Source of the DNA: Bacteroidota bacterium
GTDB lineage: Bacteria > Bacteroidota > Bacteroidia > Chitinophagales > Chitinophagaceae
NCBI GenBank assembly: GCA_023429825.1
Contig: JAEZDC010000027.1
Coordinates: 1 to 28,273, forward strand
DNA length: 28,273 nucleotides
Reading direction: 5' to 3'
The notes below the pieces were generated by a model, which worked only from the letters and a program-made list of their open reading frames with translations, ran no database searches and had not been told where the DNA came from. Numbering within the stretch: position 1 is the stretch's first letter; the number at the start of each line of letters is the position of its first letter. A program made the translations under genes and the position numbers. Of the stretch, positions 26,101 to 28,273 are shown in pieces.

Positions 26101-28273
26101 TAATGTACCTGCCGGATGGCACAGGTTTGTGGGCGTAGTAAGCAGTTCAGCTATCCTGTTGTATATGGATGGTCAATTGGTGGCTTCTGCTGCGGGCATT
26201 GTAAACGGCATTCAAAATGTTCCTTCAGCAGTCATACATTTTGGTAAAGACACCCGTTATGCAACCAATCGTTGGATGAAAGGACAGATCGATGAAGTGA
26301 GGATATGGAGCAGGGCATTGTGTGCTGCAGAGATCAGTCATAATAATGCATGCGAATTAACAGGTCCGCAGGATAAACTCGAAGGTTATTACAAATTCAA
26401 TCATGGGTTTGTAAATGAGAATAACGCAGGCGTTGCTACTTTAACTGATCATAGCGGAAACAACCGTGATGGCTTATTGAACGGTTTTACGTTGAGTGGC
26501 ACCACTTCTAACTGGGTGGCGGGAGCGATCAGCGGAACATGCAGCCAGTTTACAGATAATGTACCACCAGTGGCGATCGCTAAGAATCTCACCGTTAACC
26601 TGGCAGCCGACGGAACGGCATCTATCACTACATCACAGATAAATAACGGAAGTTATGATGGTTGTGGTACTGTAACCACCAGCATTACACCTACGGCGCT
26701 CAACTGTAACAATGTCGCAGGAGTATCCACCGCAGGCAGTGCAGCAAATTTCACCGGAGGCTATTTGGATGTAGCTCATCATGCTTCCCTGAACCCGGTT
26801 AATGAATGGACGTTAGAGACATGGGTGAAAACACCTGCTGTGTTGAATACACAATACAGCCTGATCGAAAAGTATGATAACGGGAATACACTAGGTTACC
26901 TATTGCGTATAGCTCCTGGTAACAGGTTCATGACCTGGGTTACCAACCATCCTTCCGGTGGGCCTTATGGCTTAACCGGTAACACTACACTTTCTGCCGA
27001 TACGTGGTACCATGTAGCAGCTACCTTCAACAGAAGTACTGGTAAGTTGATGCTCTATGTGAATGGTCAGTTAGATGGACAGCTCAGTGGAATATCCGGA
27101 TTGCCAACCACCATCGGTACTATGCCGTTAAGAATTGGTGCAAGAGGCAACGACGTCAATACAAGACTGACCAATGGTCAAATGGATGAAGTGCGTGTGT
27201 GGAGTGTTGAACGTACAGCGGCTGAGATCAAAGCTTCAATGAAAAAGTCTTTGTCAGGAAGTGAGAGCGGACTGGAACTGTATTACAACTTCAATGAGGA
27301 AGGCAATAAAGACAACACTCCACTTACCCAGGCTAACAATGGTACGGTGAGCGGTAATGTTTCAACGATCATATCCGGTGCTGATGTAGGTTACACCACT
27401 CCTGTAACACTTACTGTAACTGATGCAAGTGGTAATGTATCTACCACTACTGGTTACGTTACGGTAAATGATGTAACACCTCCGGTGAAACCCACCATAT
27501 CCGCAGCAACCGGCGAATGTTCGGTGACTGTAACCAGTCCAACTACTACTGATGTATGCGCCGGAACGATCACCGGTACCACCAATGCACCATTGACGTA
27601 TTCTTCACAAGGAACTTATACGATCACATGGAAGTTTGATGACGGTAATGGAAACATTACGACTGCAGACCAGGCAGTGACAGTGAAAGACGTTACTGCA
27701 CCAGTTAAACCGGTTATTGCAACAGCAACAGGAGAGTGTTCAGTAACAGTTGAAAGACCAACGACTACCGATAATTGTGCAGGAGAGATCACCGGAAGAA
27801 CATCTGATCCTTTGACCTATAGTTCACAAGGCACTTATACGATCACGTGGACGTTCGATGATGGTAATGGAAACATTACTACAGCATATCAAACAGTTGT
27901 TGTAGATGACATTACTGCACCAGTTAAACCAGTCATTGCAACAGCAACAGGAGCGTGTTCGGTAACAGTAGAAAGACCAACTACTACCGATAACTGTTCA
28001 GGAGAGATCATCGGGAAAACATCTGATCCTTTGACCTATAGTTCACAAGGAACTTATACGATCACATGGACATTCGATGATGGTAATGGAAATGTGACTA
28101 CAGCGTATCAAACAGTTATTGTTGATGATATCACTGCACCTGTTAAACCAGTTATTGCAAGAGCAACTGGTGAGTGTTCAGTAACAGTAGAAAGACCAAC
28201 TACTACCGATAATTGTGCAGGAGAGATCATCGGGACAACATCTGATCCATTGACCTATAGTTCACAAGGAACT
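20180..28273 (+). CDS. Giant secreted multidomain surface protein (3' truncated by window)
   Basis: The frame stays open for 2698 codons from the ATG at 20180 to the right edge; the C terminus and any sorting domain are missing. A signal peptide (MRKSLLTACLLFISLATIAQ) starts it. Then come 21 propeller-type repeats (20267-23430; consensus L-Y-V-G-G-x-F-T-x-I-G-G, resembling the DUF5122/delta-60 class), PKD-like and Ig-like modules (about 23455-25640; WTGPNGFTST twice, then SYQWY-type Ig repeats), and a MopE-type metal-binding motif (about 25651-25843; DADGDGYGN to CGNNIDDDCDGQVDEGC). These are followed by a LamG-like lectin domain (about 25855-26345), an HYR-like module split by a second LamG (26561-27475) and 73-residue HYR-like repeats from 27476 on. 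Inferred role: T9SS-exported adhesin binding glycans through the LamG domains. T9SS export is inferred from the module types and the sister genes, since the C terminus is not visible. Confidence 0.9.
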   Translation, partial: MRKSLLTACLLFISLATIAQTILTKLPQTNGTVNTSVQVGNTMYIGGNFTKVGTIGQYGVQLDNSSKIPGGFPQPNGVVNASIPDGTGGWYIGGNFTSVGTVPRSNLAHITKDGIVDPLFAGYSFNGAVTSLKLSGNKLYVGGAFTAMGNLTGGAVLLDATSGAVLSSFPYVNGTIFSVVSDDDGGWFIGGKFTSVGGQKRVNLAKVDSDGNLSEWNPGASATVYALCFSNNKLYVGGDFTVIGGATRARLAEIDANGVATSFNGNANASVRAIVKKGDTLFVGGLFSSLGGQSRLRLGAVRISTNLATNFNPAPNHYVYALAAKGDTLFVGGQFSSISGTTARARLTSFRMSTGAATGWAPQPSSYVYALVVDAGRLYVGGIFTSISGTSRSRVAAYTIPTTGHPTIFSSWNPNVNNQVSTIAVKDGLVYLGGTFTALGPSFTTLRSKAVVVNNTTGAATTTLIETNNTVNAIGVSGNNVLFAGSFTGAGGITRNRLAALEANTGSITAWNPNMNGQVNSIEASGNIIYAGGAFTTCGSLTRNRLAAIDATTGIATSFNTSINGTSINALALKQGSGAAPSTLYVGGVFTAIAGISKTNLAAINASTGALIPTWLGTANSTVNAIAVYNNYVYVGGAFTAVAGTSRGRIAKLNATGTGTATSWNPASNSTVTTLAASENTVYAGGSFTNIGSAARNYVAALDANTGKATTWDPSANTSVNTVCFSGGKIFVGGNFTRIGGVGRNRLAAFNTVTGEVTSWNPGANGTVNSLVLGQPTEMYVGGAFTNIGGVNRNRIANFQSTYINGKWVDFGEIDPYFNPNANATVNALAFADHKYLENGVWTGRYTSTIYAGGSFTSIGGQLRSRLAAVYPSGEALPWKPNPNNVVNTLLINNDTLFIGGSFTTLGGNTRNRVAIVKVTFPFQTVTLGGNSYYTIFSKETLTSLNPNANNTVNAFTKKNDTLFIGGNFTSLGGSTRNYIGAYRLSTANLNSWYPPGGANGAVTALSTSGNTVYAGGNFTSIGGQLRNRLAGIDASTYATTGWDPNANNSITMIAAKAKEVYIGGAFTTMKAVNLTNFAGVTTCTTAVAPTLSYVAPACAGTPLKLKANSITGATYNWTGPNGFTSTAQNPVINNAGPAQTGSYTCYIVVDGCTSDITTLNVEIIGATVAASNNHACIGENLELYASSNAGATYLWTGPNGFTSTLQNPVINNITAAGAGTYNVTATFAGCSAKANTTIVTLKAEAPSITSGTTAICTGTPLVLDAGAGFTGYNWSTGEETQTITVTNAGVYSVSIIKSNGCESDPVSIEVSATDPIVISEQPVSQTKCSGENIVLNVAATGASSYQWYYNDTPLEDGANIQGSTEATLTISPAASGNTGSYYCILTNEACGSETSNTITLTINEPLAISVQPLLSQAVCPGNNASFSVTASGTNLSYQWYKGNTLLTNSGRITGATSSQMIITGVTAADEDADYYCIIQGTSDCGSSLRTISASLILNEPPATITPLPNVVACSGKVVEIEVATTGEELSYQWRKAGVNLVDGTAYSGVNLPTLTFNNISLAEAGNYDVVITNACGSTVSNTFSITVNASPVLTASTDRTICEGSPITLSATGAASYEWSPVNSTASSIIVSPASTTDYTVTGTSNGCSSTESILITVLPKPAVPEAEGAAICTNTSTALTASLGVDENGEEQTGGSFQWYNAPANGTLLSSNANYNTPVLNTTTIYYVQQTVNGCASDRLPVIVTVNPLPPTAITVSGATSFCEGGSVTLTAGVAVDYLWSNGETTRSITVNEAGTYNVELDNNGCSNVSDNIIVTVTPGNTYYRDADGDGYGNAALTTKACSAPAGYVLNSNDCNDAAATAYPGASEICGNNIDDDCDGQVDEGCNPAGALHFDGINDYVRIASPFTAFNKELTVEWSAMIDPASQIGSGISQTQENLGAPSSLVWMMHYTPGLGLQWYISDNGVWKQVTANVPAGWHRFVGVVSSSAILLYMDGQLVASAAGIVNGIQNVPSAVIHFGKDTRYATNRWMKGQIDEVRIWSRALCAAEISHNNACELTGPQDKLEGYYKFNHGFVNENNAGVATLTDHSGNNRDGLLNGFTLSGTTSNWVAGAISGTCSQFTDNVPPVAIAKNLTVNLAADGTASITTSQINNGSYDGCGTVTTSITPTALNCNNVAGVSTAGSAANFTGGYLDVAHHASLNPVNEWTLETWVKTPAVLNTQYSLIEKYDNGNTLGYLLRIAPGNRFMTWVTNHPSGGPYGLTGNTTLSADTWYHVAATFNRSTGKLMLYVNGQLDGQLSGISGLPTTIGTMPLRIGARGNDVNTRLTNGQMDEVRVWSVERTAAEIKASMKKSLSGSESGLELYYNFNEEGNKDNTPLTQANNGTVSGNVSTIISGADVGYTTPVTLTVTDASGNVSTTTGYVTVNDVTPPVKPTISAATGECSVTVTSPTTTDVCAGTITGTTNAPLTYSSQGTYTITWKFDDGNGNITTADQAVTVKDVTAPVKPVIATATGECSVTVERPTTTDNCAGEITGRTSDPLTYSSQGTYTITWTFDDGNGNITTAYQTVVVDDITAPVKPVIATATGACSVTVERPTTTDNCSGEIIGKTSDPLTYSSQGTYTITWTFDDGNGNVTTAYQTVIVDDITAPVKPVIARATGECSVTVERPTTTDNCAGEIIGTTSDPLTYSSQGT
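20267..23430 (+). repeat. Twenty-one propeller-type protein repeats (~48 residues each)
   Basis: Each unit starts N-x-x-V-N/Y-A-L, reaches a Y/F-V-G-G-x-F-T core strand, then G-G-x-x-R-N-R-L-A-A and ends near S/T-W-N-P-N-A. By eye I count 21 units, mostly 46-52 residues. Units 16, 17 and 18 are longer by insertion (for example around 22590-22625 and 22675-22720). Copies are well diverged in DNA, so the array is old, unlike the 219-bp repeats at the 3' end. Confidence 0.85.
27476..28273 (+). repeat. 219-bp tandem repeat encoding HYR-like modules
   Basis: Units begin near 27476, 27695, 27914 and 28133, each 219 bp (73 codons) apart, with the protein start T-A/P-P-V-K-P and the segments ECSVTV, TTDNCAGEI, LTYSSQGTYTITW and FDDGNGN. 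The second and third units differ at about 22 of 219 positions by hand count, many of them synonymous. The first unit is more diverged. The fourth is cut by the window end, so the copy number is a minimum. Confidence 0.93.

Noticed and set aside
27476..28273. The regularly spaced 219-bp repeat as a CRISPR array
   Set aside because: The units are coding, in frame, contiguous, and lack spacers; they encode HYR-like modules.

Overview
The window comes from a member of the Bacteroidota, most likely the Chitinophagales/Chitinophagaceae. Three lines of evidence support this. Very large secreted proteins carry type IX secretion (T9SS) sorting domains of both type A and type B. Several genes are preceded by the Bacteroidota -7 promoter box (TAnnTTTG). 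An 'alternative' GlmU-like gene sits next to tpiA, as is usual in this phylum. The exact genus cannot be read from the sequence.

Layout. (1) Positions 2-1768 hold the 3' end of a T9SS type A adhesin-like gene, cut at the left edge inside a 108-bp thrombospondin-type-3 tandem repeat and closed by a perfect palindromic terminator. (2) Positions 1878-8222 are a forward block: an Lrp/AsnC regulator, a secreted GH5 (mannanase-like) hydrolase, the GlmU-like/tpiA pair, a terminator, then a flippase and a GT4 glycosyltransferase. (3) Positions 8326-10681 carry lepA and a short exported thioredoxin. (4) Positions 10687-12907 are on the minus strand: a small membrane protein, a GNAT acetyltransferase and a DUF187/GHL10 lipoprotein, the last two coupled by an ATGA overlap. 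(5) Positions 13107-15290 are forward: holA and a DUF4369-thioredoxin (TlpA-like) protein. (6) Positions 15372-19632 are on the minus strand: rluD-like pseudouridine synthase followed closely by a 1062-residue CUB/P-domain/PKD protein with a type B sorting domain. (7) After a 547-bp intergenic region, an open frame of at least 2698 codons runs from 20180 off the right edge.

Housekeeping genes (tpiA, lepA, holA, rluD) are interleaved with envelope and surface functions (flippase plus glycosyltransferase, GH5, GHL10, two thioredoxins, three giant surface proteins). The giant proteins share a vocabulary: MopE-type Asp-rich metal-binding motifs, HYR modules, PKD/Ig-like modules. They probably act as adhesins or cell-surface stalks delivered through T9SS.

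The most notable structures are in the right-hand giant ORF. I count 21 beta-propeller-type repeats by eye, equal to three seven-bladed propellers. A LamG domain appears to be nested inside an HYR-like domain. A 219-bp HYR tandem repeat runs off the window. At smaller scale I see a 24-nt element shared by two distant intergenic regions, an extended TATTTTTGCC promoter motif that abuts start codons, and a 39-nt inverted repeat upstream of the giant gene. No rRNA, tRNA, CRISPR array or transposase was recognised.
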